The translations under genes and the position numbers were made by a program. DNA of 64,000 nt from Zygnema cylindricum (lineage: Eukaryota; Streptophyta; Zygnematophyceae; Zygnematales; Zygnemataceae): NCBI GenBank assembly GCA_037447655.1, contig JBBHKE010002726.1, positions 167,938 through 231,937 on the forward strand, in the 5' to 3' direction. The notes under the pieces were generated by a model. That model searched no databases. It was not told the DNA's origin and saw only the letters and a list, made by a program, of their open reading frames with translations. This document shows, piece by piece, positions 47,427-58,824 of the stretch; within the stretch, counting starts at the first letter, position 1, and each line of letters starts with the position of its first letter.

Positions 47427-49243
47427 AAGAGTTCATTGGAGAATGGGTGGTGGTGGAGAAATGGACGATTGGAGGTTTTGAGGAGAAGATGTCTGTCTCC
47501 TGAATGGTGTCTCTCTCCTTGGTCGCCTTCGGGAGGACTCGGGAGGGGGAGTCCCTGAGCTAGAGGATGGGGAACCTCGGTGTGGAGGTGAGTAAACGTC
47601 CTGTTTGTAGGGTAAGACAGGCGGATCCGGTGACCCACGGAGAGCCGCAGCAGGAGGAAAGGATGAAAAGGGCGAGGAGGCGGGAACGTCCCGTGGCTCA
47701 ATTGTAGGACCAGGGAGGTAAGATGATAGAGGAGGAGAAGATCTTCCGGGAGATATGGAAGTGGGTGTTGACGGCCTCAAGGGAATGTGAATCATCTCGT
47801 CTGGTCGTTACTCCACCAAAGCCTCCACGGCGGAAGCAACCTCCACCGATACAAAGGTAGGTTCTCCCCGGGGAAGAGAAACAGACTCAGGAGGTAAATC
47901 TGCACCCAAACCCTTTATGTTAGGTTCAATGTTCCCCCCCATTTCTTGTTGAAGAGGAGGCTTTCTGCAGGTATACGAGGAAGGAACCTTTGGCTGGGTG
48001 CTTGCAAGAGGAGAAGTCCCCTGAGCCAGCGCTTCAGGATGCGGCTCGGTTCTTGATGTAGGAGGAATATGCCCGCTGAGAATCCCATTAGATCTACGCC
48101 TAGCTTCATGAATAAGTTACAGCTCTTGTTCCCATAGCTTCCGCCTTTCTACCTCTAAGGCTTCCCAATCTACCGTGACGGGTGCGCCCCCCGCTGTAGC
48201 CTTGACCTGAGACTTGAGAACTTCCACTATTTCCTTGGCCTTTTTGACTACTTTGGTAAGATCCGCTATCTCTATCTCCGGAATTTCGGGGTCTTCAGGT
48301 CGGGTTCTCCACCCTCACTTGGGCAAATCCTCTTGGCCCGTACCCGGAACCTCTGGATCAGTTGGTCTAGATTTTCAAAGCCCTTCGGTAGGGTGGACTC
48401 GAGTTGTTGTAGGCAAAGATCTTTCTGTTGAGGCTGGCACAGGAGTTGGGGATGTCTCCTCCTTGGGAAAAGGTGCGAATCTCCCCTTGTTGTCCTTATG
48501 GTCAAACCTCTTTCCTCTCAATGGATCTCGTGCCTCCCTCCCGCAACCCCCTTCTCCGCGACGTGGCCGCAAAGAGGTACGCCCCGGAGAAGGTATGCTG
48601 GCTGCGGTGTCCTGAAAGGAAGATGGAGGAGGGCGAGAATAGGGAGCTCTTTGTGACCTGTCCTGCCACGATTGTGAAGAGCCGCACTCTAAAGAGCTGC
48701 ACAATATCTCCACCACCCCTCCCACGGGTCTAACCACCCTGACTTGATCTGTTCAAGCCACTTTTCGTACCAACTCCTTCTTCACCTTTAGCTCATGGAG
48801 GTCGTGAAGGGCAAGGAGTTCCTTACGACCTGGGCAACGTGGATCCGTCAAAACCGCGGGGTCAATTTGTATCTCGGCCCGGGGAATCTTGGATCTGGTG
48901 TGAAGCCCAACCTCCGGAAGAGGACCCAAATGGGGCTCTCTTTGCGCCTGCCGCTTAGGCCGAGCCCAGGGAGACACTCGGTATATTTCCTGGGCCTAAA
49001 CACGGGCTTCCCTCCTTTCCTCAACATAGGCCCTGGCGGCCTCCGCTAAGGAAGGGTAATGTTCGGGAGTCAGGCCGGGAGGAAGAGGAGGAGAAGAAAC
49101 ACCAGCTCGTTCCTTGATCGGAGAATCAAATACGGACTCCATGGGTAGAGACTCCTCTGACATTTGAGCCTTTCCCTCTGGACAGGCCTTTCCTGCCGAC
49201 CCTGCTCCCCGGATCCATTATTCAGAGTCTCTCCTCCCCCCAT
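47427..49243 (-). pseudogene. Pro/Ser-rich leader region of gypsy gag
   Basis: Several overlapping Pro-, Ser- and Arg-rich frames (for example 47433-47795) lie between the 5' leader and the capsid. The first usable ATG is at 49243-49241 (MGGGETLNNGSGEQ). No domain is recognisable, and frame breaks prevent a single reading. Confidence 0.55.
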
Positions 49244-49372
49244 GATGACAGAGGTAACAAGAGAAAGAGAAATGAATGTAACTAGAGCTCCCTTCCAAAA
49301 AGAGAGGTTTGAAATTCAAAGCTCCTATCCCCTCTAATCCGAGCGAGCGGACAAGTGGGTTGTTCAGTACTG

Positions 49373-50543
49373 TGCTTCCTCTACGAGAAGTCGATCGCAC
49401 TTGTTCCTTCAAAACCCATTGTCTTGATCAAAGGGGTTTTAGTTTACTCAGGGAGGATCACTCCAAAGCAAGAGAACTCCAGATGACGACACAAATGCAC
49501 TACCACGTAGAAATATATAGGAAATAGGATTGCTTTCCAGATTTAACTATATCACCTTGTCCCAAAAAAGAGAATAAAAGAAATAGAATGTGAAATATAG
49601 TGAAGCAAGCTTAACCTACCCCAGCAATAAACGATGACAGCGAGAGAAAGGCGATCCCTCTCCCAATAGTATGGTAAATAGATATGGTGCTCCATCAACC
49701 TCCAGTGTCCGCAGCTCGAAACCGACTAAACTCTTCTCGGTTTCAAACAGCAAAAAGTCAAAAAATCACCCAAAAAGCAGATAGTGCCAACTACCCACCC
49801 GGACTGTGATTCCCATAAAAGACAGATCCAAAACCTAGATGGCAATATAGTCAAACAAAACAAAGATTCTCTAAAAGAAGGTTTGTTGGAATTTCTGAGA
49901 GTTTTCACAGGAGACAGTACTGAAAAGCAACCTGTCTCCTTCGACCCTTAGCGCCTTATACATCAAAGTTTGTCAAATTGCAGGTCCAAAAGTCAATGCT
50001 ACGCTATTAACCTACGAGCGGCAAGCAAGTGTAATTGAACTGACACAAGACAAAATAATCCATACAACACTCGGGGCAAAAAGTTCTGCTCCGGACTGCG
50101 GCTAGATTTGCGGCTGGAAGTTATTATTCGGTCCACTATTATAAGATAAAGTCCTGAAAGGGACACTAACTTGCCAGACTTTGACCTAACGTAATTAATG
50201 GACAAAAAGTCAACTGAGGCAGAACTAAATTCCTACTGACGGCTATTAGCATAATCTAAATGCAAATCCGGAAAGTTACGTGGCAATCCACAATGTACCC
50301 CCATAGGGGCTGGTGGCAAATGGTTCCATGTAACCCAATGGTAATCTTTGAGACGGTATAACTTGTTCGTTCGGCCTTCGTTAGGCGCGAAACAAAGTGC
50401 GTTCTCCTCAGTATGGAAAATCCAAGAATCTGGTCCGAATGGGTGCACTCCTTCCTCCGTACAGTGATGACCGTACAGTTGGAAAAGGTCTCGGAAATCC
50501 TTGGTGATATAAAGGTGTGCTTGTAAAGCACATGAGCTTGACA
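49373..50543 (-). repeat. 5' LTR of the gypsy element
   Basis: Partner of 31770-32944. In element sense the sequence after it reads GTACTGAACAACCCACTTG; I did not recognise a standard tRNA 3'-end primer site there. Confidence 0.9.
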
Positions 50544-50548
50544 CCCCT

Positions 50549-50619
50549 CACCTCTCGATAACCAATAACTATCAATATTGGTTTTATTGCGATAAGTTCT
50601 AACTTGATACACAACACTA
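50549..50619. repeat. Right end of the TAGTG-family element hosting the gypsy element
   Basis: Ends TTGATACACAACACTA, like the right terminus of the family at 12434-12450 and 30178-30192. Confidence 0.65.
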
Positions 50620-50970
50620 ATGAAATAATTCCTTTACTTTCCGTCGGTGTGAATGACGTGACTTAAGTCGATGTACAGTGAAGATGAAGAGTGTTTCTTT
50701 TATCTCTTGATGGGTAAACTATCTTGCGCAAGTGTATTCTTACCACTTAATTATAATTTAAAAATTACGCTGGCTACGTTATAAGCAACACATAAACTTT
50801 GAATTTTTTCCATTCATCCTTTTAATTTGTTTTTTTTTTTCGTACCCTTTTTCAGCCTCATATGGAAAACCTGTCATTATCAACTTGGCTGGTCTGGGCA
50901 TTGACCCAGTAGAAGATTGCGTCTCGATTTTTTTCTACAAACATTATTTATATATTTATTATCAACTGCG
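50620..50970. other. No gene recognised
   Basis: Unique AT-rich DNA between repeat elements. Confidence 0.4.
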
Positions 50971-51715
50971 CTACACTGTGAATCGCTACTACACCGCCAA
51001 TCGCTATTAGCGTGTAGGTTTGATTAGCGTATACTATTATTTAGCGTGGTGTACGCTAATTGGGAATTTGGAAATTTTGGAAGAAATCGATTACTCTAAT
51101 TAGGAATTAGGGCTTTTTTTTAAATAGTGTGGATAATTCTATTTGAGAATAAAAACAAAAAAAAGCGGGACGGGATTAGCGTACACAACGCTAATAGCGA
51201 TTGGCGGTGTAGCGTAATGAAATAGATAGCGTAATGAAACAATTAGCGTTATTTACGCTAATTGGGAATGTCGTTTTTTTTCGAAATAATTTTTATTCTA
51301 ATTTTTCGTACATTCTAATTTGTAAACTGCTTTGTAAAAATTTTCGGTGCAGATTATCTCAACACTACAATATGTGCATGTATGAAATTGTTCAAATCGT
51401 ACGCCGTCGCGTTTTTTTGACATCCGTGAATGCCGGAAAATATTTACGCAATTACATGTTAGCGCGACTACGGGACAGCGTGAATATCTTTTTTGTACTT
51501 TTCTACTTAAAAAAGTACAAAAAAGTACTTCTCTGACATACCGTACACCACACTATTTATAATAACACTTTATTGGAGTCATGAATCCTATTTAATGGGC
51601 TACCTCAAATAACATGTAGAAACATTTAGAATGTTTAATTCTATTTGAGAATTTGCCTAAAAAAACAGGGTACCTCAATTAGCGTCCAACACGCTAATAG
51701 CGATTCACGGTGTAG
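50971..51715. mobile_element. Outer MITE with CTACACTGTGAATCGC termini
   Basis: Left end CTACACTGTGAATCGCTA. The right end at 51690-51715 reads CGCTAATAGCGATTCACGG then TGTAG. The related inner element is placed next to its left end. Confidence 0.65.
50989..51212. mobile_element. Inner MITE with CTACACCGCC termini
   Basis: 224 bp with 24-bp perfect inverted ends, starting CTACACCGCCAATCGC. Same family as 28518-29060. Confidence 0.8.
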
Positions 51716-54561
51716 TGTGAACGCCCCTTCTTAATGGAGCGGGACCTATTGTACAATTATGGTCCATGCATTCGTACGGCAAATCTCTCCTGCCCAGTCT
51801 TTTTGTCGTTGCCTGCTGACCTACAGATTTGGACTGAGACCGCACAAACCTCCGTGCTTGCCTCCATGCATGTCAAAAAGCAAGCGAGCCACGTGACAGC
51901 ATCTTATTAAATTAGTCATGCTTGTCAGAGAAGTACGGACAGAATCTATAATTCGTCGGTTCTTAACAGACGGTGGATTGAAAGGGTTTCAAATTTTTAA
52001 TGCGCCAAGAGCGTGCAGATTACACATCGAGACCGTTGGATGCTGTATCCAAAAAAAGGAACTTGGGGCGGAGATCCAGGGACTACACTATATACTGACA
52101 GGCTGACCTACGAGATTAGGGTTTGCGATATATGCTGCAAAATCTTGGGAACGGTTTTAGGGTTGAGAACCATCTCGACAAAACAGCGCCGACAAAATTA
52201 TACTACAGTAGCGGTGGAAAATCGCCCTGAGCCAATGAAAGAATTTTGTTTGGACCGCGCCCGCTCAAAAAAAGAAAAAAGAAATTGACAACCTTTGCTT
52301 AACGAAAAAATATATATTTAAACTTCTAGGTGGACCAATGTGGTACGACTGTACGTTTAACCTCTGGAAATTATTTTTGCCATAGAGAACAACAATCTCT
52401 GGCGTCAGAAAATATTTTGGCCAGCCGGGGAAGCCACCACGCGTCGTGTTTTTAGTGGCAAGGGACGGTACGACCGGATCTTGCATAGGGCCGTTGTGCT
52501 TAGATTCCGTACGCTTCCTAATAATTGTAATCTGATAATTTGGCAGCATGGAGTTGACCTGACATTTTCAATATTGACAAATGACGTAAGCTTAAGCACA
52601 GTTCAAATGTGCAGGACTTTCGAAGTTCGAACTATTAAAAATTTAAAATAAGCAGGAACAAATGTACTAAACGAATGGATGTCGCTGCGCCGTACCATTA
52701 GTTGTTTGACTATCTAAATTTTCAACATTATTAATAGGGATCGTCGTCCTTGGGCAGGATAATTGTTACGTTTCCCTCCGGCTCACAATCAAGCGGCCGT
52801 GACAGATTTCTCTAGTCGTTATGACGACCGTCAGGTTTTCTGGACCGAGCGCTTATGTTGTCCACTTGTGGGCGTCTACAAATGTCATTTTGTAGACGTA
52901 GGCGATTGCTTATGTCGTTCACGTGTGGGCGTCAACAAATGACAGTTGGCGTCGACAGTTGTCCCAGTATGTCAGGAACTCTTTGCGGCGTACAAATGTC
53001 CGCAGTTTGTTCCGAGACCGTTGGCGTCTACAAATGTCAGCAGTTTGGGTTTCGCAAGTATTGGCGACGTGTACAACTGCCACATATTCAAAATAACGAA
53101 CGCGCAAGTAACGATTCACAGGCACACTTTGAAAAGTACACCGTAAAATCAGCGCTAAATTCCAAAATAACGTTTCAAAATATCGGTTACATGGGGACAC
53201 GCCCTAACTATAGAGTATAAACGAAAGGGGTTATTCCATGTTGGTGAGGTTTTCTTTGATCCAAGCATGATTTTTGGAATCTATGTTTCCGACCCTTCCA
53301 TGCTACTTGGAGCCAGGAGAATGACGTACATGCCAGCGCGACATAATGGACAGAAGGCGTCAGATTTCGTGGGAATCTTTTTTGTCCCGTTTTCTATGCG
53401 AGCGTGGCAAGGAGATCGAATGTTTCCAAGGACAGTACGTGACTCCTCATTAACACGCGGCAGCATCCTATCCCGCAAAGGAGATGGCACAGATTCTTAA
53501 CTTTTATTCGATCTTGTTGTAGCGCCAGCGCTGCACCAAGATCCAAGAACAAAAACGGAGTACGGGTAGCACGTCGCGACAAAAATCTCGTTAGAGGCGC
53601 AAAACAACAGGGATTTCCTTCGTCGATCCAAGAAAAACAGAAAGGGCGTGGAAGTCCTTTACGCAAGATCAATGTCGTCCATACATTTGTCCACGTGGTT
53701 CTTTTCGCATTCACTATCCTAGCCGTCGATTGTGAAATACAGCGTTTCAGATTCTACCGCTTCGTCCGGAAACGTTTCTGGCGAAGGGTGTACCTGGACG
53801 GGAAAACCCTAGTCGCATAATTTATACCGTACGCATATATATTACCGTTATGAAAGAACGTCGCTAATGTTTCAGTACTGGCCGGCAATATTTGTATATG
53901 ATTTTCCTAGTTGGGGCCGGTGGCCTTGGCTTTAGTTTTAATATTTCAGGTGAAAGGTGCAAAGCGCTCGGTATCCATTCTACTTGCAGTCGTGTAATGC
54001 TGTAAATCTGTAATGCTTATTTATACAATCTCGTACGGTTAGACCGAATCCACACATATGTTCCAAATCTCATCTCTGTCAGTATCGTTACTGATAATCT
54101 GATTCTGTTTCACGACTGATTAAATCACTTCCTCGACAAGAGATCGTCTGTCGACCAAAAGTCGGTTCGCAATCTACACAAAATTATGAATAATTTGCTG
54201 AAAGATACGTCATATACGTCACTCATTTCCATGACAGCCTGTGGATCCAGCACGTGTTGCAATCTACAAAGTAGCTTGAAAAGCAAATCAGAATCTGCAC
54301 CGAATCAGCCTTTCGTAACATAACGGGGACATGGAAACGCACTGACCTGTCTCGTGAACCAATTGCGCCATAATGTGAGCTCTTCTAATTTGCCGGTCGG
54401 CAAATTTGCTGCAGCAGTATTCGCGCCAGCGTGGCTAGTTCAGCTTTAAATGAAATTGCTGACATGTAAAGTCCTGTCGGCAGCGCGTCCACTTAGGATC
54501 ATGACATCGTCCGCCTATTGGTCCGTCGTACAGAGAATCTATATATAGTACAGTAGCACTT
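51716..54561. other. No gene recognised
   Basis: Several short frames (for example 52013-52288 + and 53394-53714 -) show no known domain. Around 52850-52980 a unit of about 60 bp containing GTGGGCGTC-ACAAATG is duplicated in degenerate form. On the minus strand near 53790-53820 a telo-box-like AGGGTTTT is followed by CCAG/GTACACC, which could be a leader exon of an unseen gene. Confidence 0.35.
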
Positions 54562-55020
54562 TTACTTTTTCCGTGGACCAAACTCTGTCAGCCACACAAA
54601 GCTCAATTCCATGTACGCCGTTCTGTAAACATCTGGTCCACAAGAACCTGCAAAATGACTTCGTGACATGCTACTAGAAAGGTAACAAAAGTACGAAAAG
54701 TACAGTACGACACAATTGTGACATTTGTCCTTTGTCTGATCCGGTAGGCATACATGTGCGCCTTTTGATATTTTCCTTGTACGGTCCGTACATGGAACGT
54801 ACGCCCTTAAATTTTTTGAAGAGAAACCAATAGGCTGGTTTCGCCTGTAAAATGAACCGGAGCTTTTTTGAGTTTTTTCTCCCTGCTTGCTTAGAAAAAG
54901 CAATAAAACTAAAATAAAACAAGAAATAGGAAGAAGATTTTTCACTTTTTTTTGTCGTTTAGTGATTCTCAGGGAAGAATTTTTGTTTTTTCCGGCTTCC
55001 TGCAAGTAGTCGACAGCCAT
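54562..55020 (-). CDS. Hypothetical single-pass membrane protein (or first exon)
   Basis: From the first ATG (55020-55018) the frame gives 152 residues; the longer frame upstream lacks an ATG. A basic N-terminus (SLRITKRQKKVKN, about 16-28) precedes a hydrophobic segment (LLPISCFILVLLLFLS), as in type II membrane proteins. A Cys-rich part follows (about 90-140, five or more Cys). I recognise no family. It could be chance or an exon of a larger gene. Confidence 0.25.
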   Translation of the reverse strand: MAVDYLQEAGKNKNSSLRITKRQKKVKNLLPISCFILVLLLFLSKQGEKTQKSSGSFYRRNQPIGFSSKNLRAYVPCTDRTRKISKGAHVCLPDQTKDKCHNCVVLYFSYFCYLSSSMSRSHFAGSCGPDVYRTAYMELSFVWLTEFGPRKK

Positions 55021-55639
55021 TATTGTCTTTTCCGTACTCCTGTTTCCTCTAAAATTGGTAATTTCACAACCACTTTTTTTGACATTGCACAGCCTGTTGG
55101 ACTCTAGCGAAGGCGATTTTTGAACTGCATTTTTTTTCGGTACTTCGTTCAATAAAAACCTAATTAGTTACAATAATGTAAACTTATTTTCTTATTTCTT
55201 ATTTCTTTTTCCTTATTTCTTATTTCTGTGAACTTGCAAACTTGTAAAATAAAACATATTGCGGTTTTTTGCTAAGAAATGAAACATTTTAAGGAAATTA
55301 AAAAGAAAGAGAAAATTTATTAATTTCCTGGCCATTACCATATTAGTATTTTAAACATTTGTACTTCTTCTTTCTCAAAAGTACATTTTCTTATAACTCG
55401 GTTTTCCGATTTTCAATCGTGACGTCACGATTGAAAGGTGAGACCGTCACTTTTTTATTGCTGCCCTGAAAAAAAAAATCGAACGGTTGACGATAAAGTT
55501 AATGTTTTTTTGACTGCCCGAAAAACTGCCCGAAAAACTGCCTGAAAAATATCTAACACTATTAGCAAACGGGGGGCAATGTAGTAATTTTAAAGAGGGA
55601 AATTTGCTATTGGCTGTTGGTTTTTTAACTTTAACTGCA

Positions 55640-55866
55640 AAAATCTTTACATTAAAATGTTTAAGCGATTTTTTTTTACAAAAAGTTTCACTGGAAAAGT
55701 TTTGCAAAAAGTTTCAATAGAAAAGTTTTACTGGAAGAAAAATTTCAGTGGAATAGTTTTTATGGAAAAGATTCTGAGGAAAATCTTTACTGGAAAAAGT
55801 TTCAGTGGAAAAGTTTTACCGAAAATGTTGAGTCTTACTGGAAATATTAGCAGGAAAATAGAGTGG
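55640..55866 (+). repeat. Degenerate GGAAAAGTTTTACT repeat
   Basis: About twelve imperfect units of 13-17 bases built on CTGGAAAAGTTTCA. The Lys/Phe-rich frame over it is a by-product. Confidence 0.75.
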
Positions 55867-56257
55867 TAAAAATGAAGTGCAAGAGTTTTTCAGCTTTAAT
55901 TTGACTTTTTTTAAAAGTACATTTCAAAAGTGGAATCTAGAGCACGTATTGTTTTTTATTTGAAGCCTGTAACTTAGAAAAGAAAATTTTGACAGAATTT
56001 TTTTGACGACATCTGTTGCTTTTTGTGCTAACACCACATATAGATTAGAAAATTAGAAAATTATATTAGAGAATATAACTTAGAAAATTTTAACAACATC
56101 TTTTTGTGCTAACACCACATATTAATTTTCAAGTAGAGCTATGAGAGAAGGTCATCTGGGTCATTCGAATGAGACGAAACCAACGTGAGTTTTATTTATT
56201 TATTTTGCTTAACTTTATTCAAGGTCCCATAAATAAATTTTGTTTAATTTACGTACA

Positions 56258-56507
56258 ACGCCCCCCCTCTCCCTCTCCCTCTCCCCCTCTCTCCCTCTCC
56301 CTCTCCCTCTCTCTCCCTCTCTCTTTCCCTCTCCCTCTCCCCCTCTCACTCTCCTCTCTCCCTCTCCCTCTCCCTCTCCCTCTCCCTCTCCCTCTCCCCC
56401 TCTCCCTCTCCTCTCTCCCTCTCCCCCCTCTCTCCCTCTCCCTCTCCGTCTCCCTCTCTCTCTCCCTCTCCTCCCCCTCTCCCTCTCCTCTCCCTCTCCC
56501 TCTCTCC

Positions 56508-56600
<93 letters not shown>

Positions 56601-56621
56601 AGGAATTCCAAGACTTGATGG

Positions 56622-56658
<37 letters not shown>

Positions 56659-56712
56659 CCTCTCTCGCTCTCCTCTCTCTCTCTCTCTTTCTCCTCCCTC
56701 TCTGCTCCCCCC
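56258..56712. repeat. CT / CCCTCT microsatellite array
   Basis: CCCTCT-type repeats grade into a pure (CT)n run of about 80 bases (56516-56597), then a short copia fragment, then more CT. The Pro/Leu/Ser and Arg/Glu frames here are artefacts. Confidence 0.95.
56600..56628 (-). repeat. 29-bp copia gag fragment inside the CT array
   Basis: Exact reverse complement of copia copy 2 gag at about 35451-35479 (the stretch encoding GRPSSLGIP). It shows a copia element once lay here. Confidence 0.85.
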
Positions 56713-56895
56713 TATTTTGTTTACAATTTTCTTTAGTTATCTAGCAGAAAACTGGAGCTGGTTTGGTCTAATTGGTCTCCTCAGCCATATTTGATATTTT
56801 GACCCTTGTTTAAGGGGCAATATTGTGGATGGTCCAAAGTGTGTAGACTGTCTTCCTTTCTTTAGTCTCTCTATTGTGTTTTGACAAAAACTATG
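56693..56895. repeat. 200-bp direct repeat, left copy
   Basis: Repeats 57521-57722 with very few differences (shared words GGAGCTGGTTTGGTCTAATT and GTGTGTAGACTGTCTTCC). The two copies flank a truncated copia LTR. Confidence 0.92.
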
Positions 56896-56898
56896 GAG

Positions 56899-57510
56899 GG
56901 TCAAAGTTGACCTTTTGTACAGAAGCTCTCTGGGAGAGAGGGTCCTATCTCCTAATTTTTCTAAGTCCTATCTCTCTCACAGACTCTATCTACTGATGTA
57001 CGGAGCCAATCAGATTACAGTTCCGTACACAAAAGTACAGTTGCCGGTGTACTTTCTGTACGGACACTGTACGACATGGCCTAAATGTCGATACGTGGTA
57101 TGTCGCGATTCGCTCCCTTAATCCTCGGAGATGCCGCGCTCCAACGGAATTTCGCCACGTGTCATCCGATGTGGCGATGACCAAAACCGCCGAAATCCTC
57201 TTCCGCGATCTCGGCGTTAATTCCGGCCGTCCGATTAAATTCACATTTAATCGTAGCCGTAATAAATACATGCGCGGTATTCGTTTCATTAAAGAAATAA
57301 ATGCGCGGTATTGGTTTCTTATCCGTACCGTAATCTGTACTTTTTTATTACTGGATCTTTGTATCCCGTAAACAGTTACAGTTAAATGAATTATCCTACC
57401 TGAAAATGTTTAATTAAATATCAAACCATATAGTACGTAACATTAGTTCTAGACTTAACGGCTAAGGCTACCGGCTACCGGCTGTCTGCTGTCCGGTAGG
57501 TACCAGGATC
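56899..57510 (-). mobile_element. Truncated copia LTR (copy 2 family)
   Basis: In minus sense it follows the copy 2 LTR from GATCCTGGTACC to the GTCAACTTTGACC block, with substitutions. Both LTR termini are missing. Confidence 0.85.
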
Positions 57511-57520
57511 TCTCTCTTTT

Positions 57521-57722
57521 CCTCCCTCTCTGCTCCCCCCTGTTTTGTTTACAATTTTCTTTAGTTATCTAGCAGAAAACTGGAGCTGGTTTGGTCTAAT
57601 TGGTCTCTCAGCCATATTTGATATTTTGACCTTGTTTAAGGGGCAATATTGTGGATGGTCCAAAGTGTGTAGACTGTCTTCCTTTCTTTAGTCTCTCTAT
57701 TGTGTTTTTGACAAAACCATGC
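57521..57722. repeat. 200-bp direct repeat, right copy
   Basis: Partner of 56693-56895. Confidence 0.92.
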
Positions 57723-57879
57723 CCTGCCTTTCTTTGTGAGGGAGGGAGGGAGGGAGGTACTTTCCCACTTTTCTTTTCCCTCTTCCCCTCCTTTAGTCTG
57801 AGCCCCTTGCACGTCCATCATCAGTTGGGTGGATTGGAAATTACTGTCAAATTGAAAAATGTTATTGTCCAAACTCCTG

Positions 57880-57955
57880 CTCCTCTCTCTCTCTCTCTCT
57901 CTCTCTCCCTCTCCCTCTCCCTTTTCTCTGACTTCCCTCTCCCTCTCTCTCTCCA
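57880..57955. repeat. CT microsatellite
   Basis: (CT)n and CCCTCT units upstream of the histidine-kinase-like gene. Confidence 0.9.
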
Positions 57956-58021
57956 AAATTGACTCTTGAAGTATATACAAAAAGGTGACTCTTAACTAGC
58001 AGTGATTTGCTCTTGTTCTCT

Positions 58022-58129
58022 GGTAAAAAATAATTAAATTCTGAAACCAAGTTAATGATCCTTAACAGTTAACTCGGTAAAAAATAATTAAATTCTGAAA
58101 CCAAGTTAATGATCCTTAACAGTTAACTC
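58022..58129. repeat. 54-bp tandem duplication, two copies
   Basis: Two perfect units starting GGTAAAAAATAATTAAATTC at 58022 and 58076. Confidence 0.95.
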
Positions 58130-58824
58130 ATGACAGAGGAATAGATTTTGCAATACCGCATGAGCATTTCTATTTTTCTTGAAATCTTCTTCTGCCTGGA
58201 GTTTTTCGGCATATCAAGATTTCTGCTTTGATGTTTTTTAACTCAAGAAGTCTTTGAAAGTATTTTGAAGCCAGTTTTTTCTTTTTGAGAGCAATTTATA
58301 TCCAATTCCATTGAATAGGTTCTGTTTTCATTTTGTCTTCCAGAATTACGGCTTCTTTGGCTTCAGCGATTTGAGAAGGATTTCGATACAATCTTATTTT
58401 CTAAACTTTTGGAGGATTTCAAGAAGAATGTCTCCCCTTATCAATATATTGACTTTTGAAAGATTTACCCTTCTGCTATAAGCTGGAAATGTTTAGCTTC
58501 TGCCAGTCATCTTTTCGCGAAATGAACAAAGATTCTGAAAAGGCTGGAAAGGTTATTATTTTGGTTTTCCTTTACAATGGTTAGCTTCATCCCACAAAGG
58601 CCTTTCTCACCTTCAAGAAATCAATTTTCGGTCGAAGTATAGTTTTACTCAAGTGTGGGAGTTTATCAATCATGGAGTTTGCAGCTTTGGGAGGTGGATA
58701 ATGGATAGACTAGGAGGAATCCTTAAATTATGTAGTGTTTATGGAATTAATGGTTGCCCGCAGGTACATTATTTGCAAATTAATGTAAAATTATTTGAGT
58801 TTCTCAGAGTTTTTTTTCATAGCT
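58130..58824 (+). other. Probable 5' region of the histidine-kinase-like gene
   Basis: No coding frame joins the ATG at 58825 in phase. A donor-like CCGCAG/GTACAT at 58763 and an acceptor-like TTTTTTTTCATAG at 58822 suggest a short intron in the 5' leader, though 59 bases would be very short. Confidence 0.3.

Larger units (their letters stand above)
31479..50543 (-). mobile_element. Ty3/gypsy LTR retrotransposon, degenerate, interrupted by copia copy 2
   Basis: Minus-strand element with LTRs at 49373-50543 (5') and 31770-32944 (3'), TG...CA ends, 1171 and 1175 bp. The order gag, protease, RT, RNase H, integrase is that of Ty3/gypsy. The word CCCCT lies at 31474-31478 and directly after the right LTR at 50544-50548. 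If it is the target duplication, the element carries an extra 290 bp outside the left LTR. That 290-bp segment repeats the DNA just inside the LTR. Both outer flanks belong to the CGATAT-rich TAGTG family, so it inserted in one of those elements. Confidence 0.88.

Noticed and set aside
54562-55152. 196-codon reading of the minus-strand frame
   Set aside because: It begins at TTG. A plant nuclear gene should start at the ATG at 55020, giving 152 residues, and even that is weak.
56169-56794. Leu/Pro/Ser-rich and Arg/Glu-rich open frames
   Set aside because: Both are translations of CT/GA microsatellite DNA.
58795-58824. Upstream start (TTG) for the kinase-like protein
   Set aside because: The first ATG in good context is 58825. 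The preceding bases look like an acceptor and leader.
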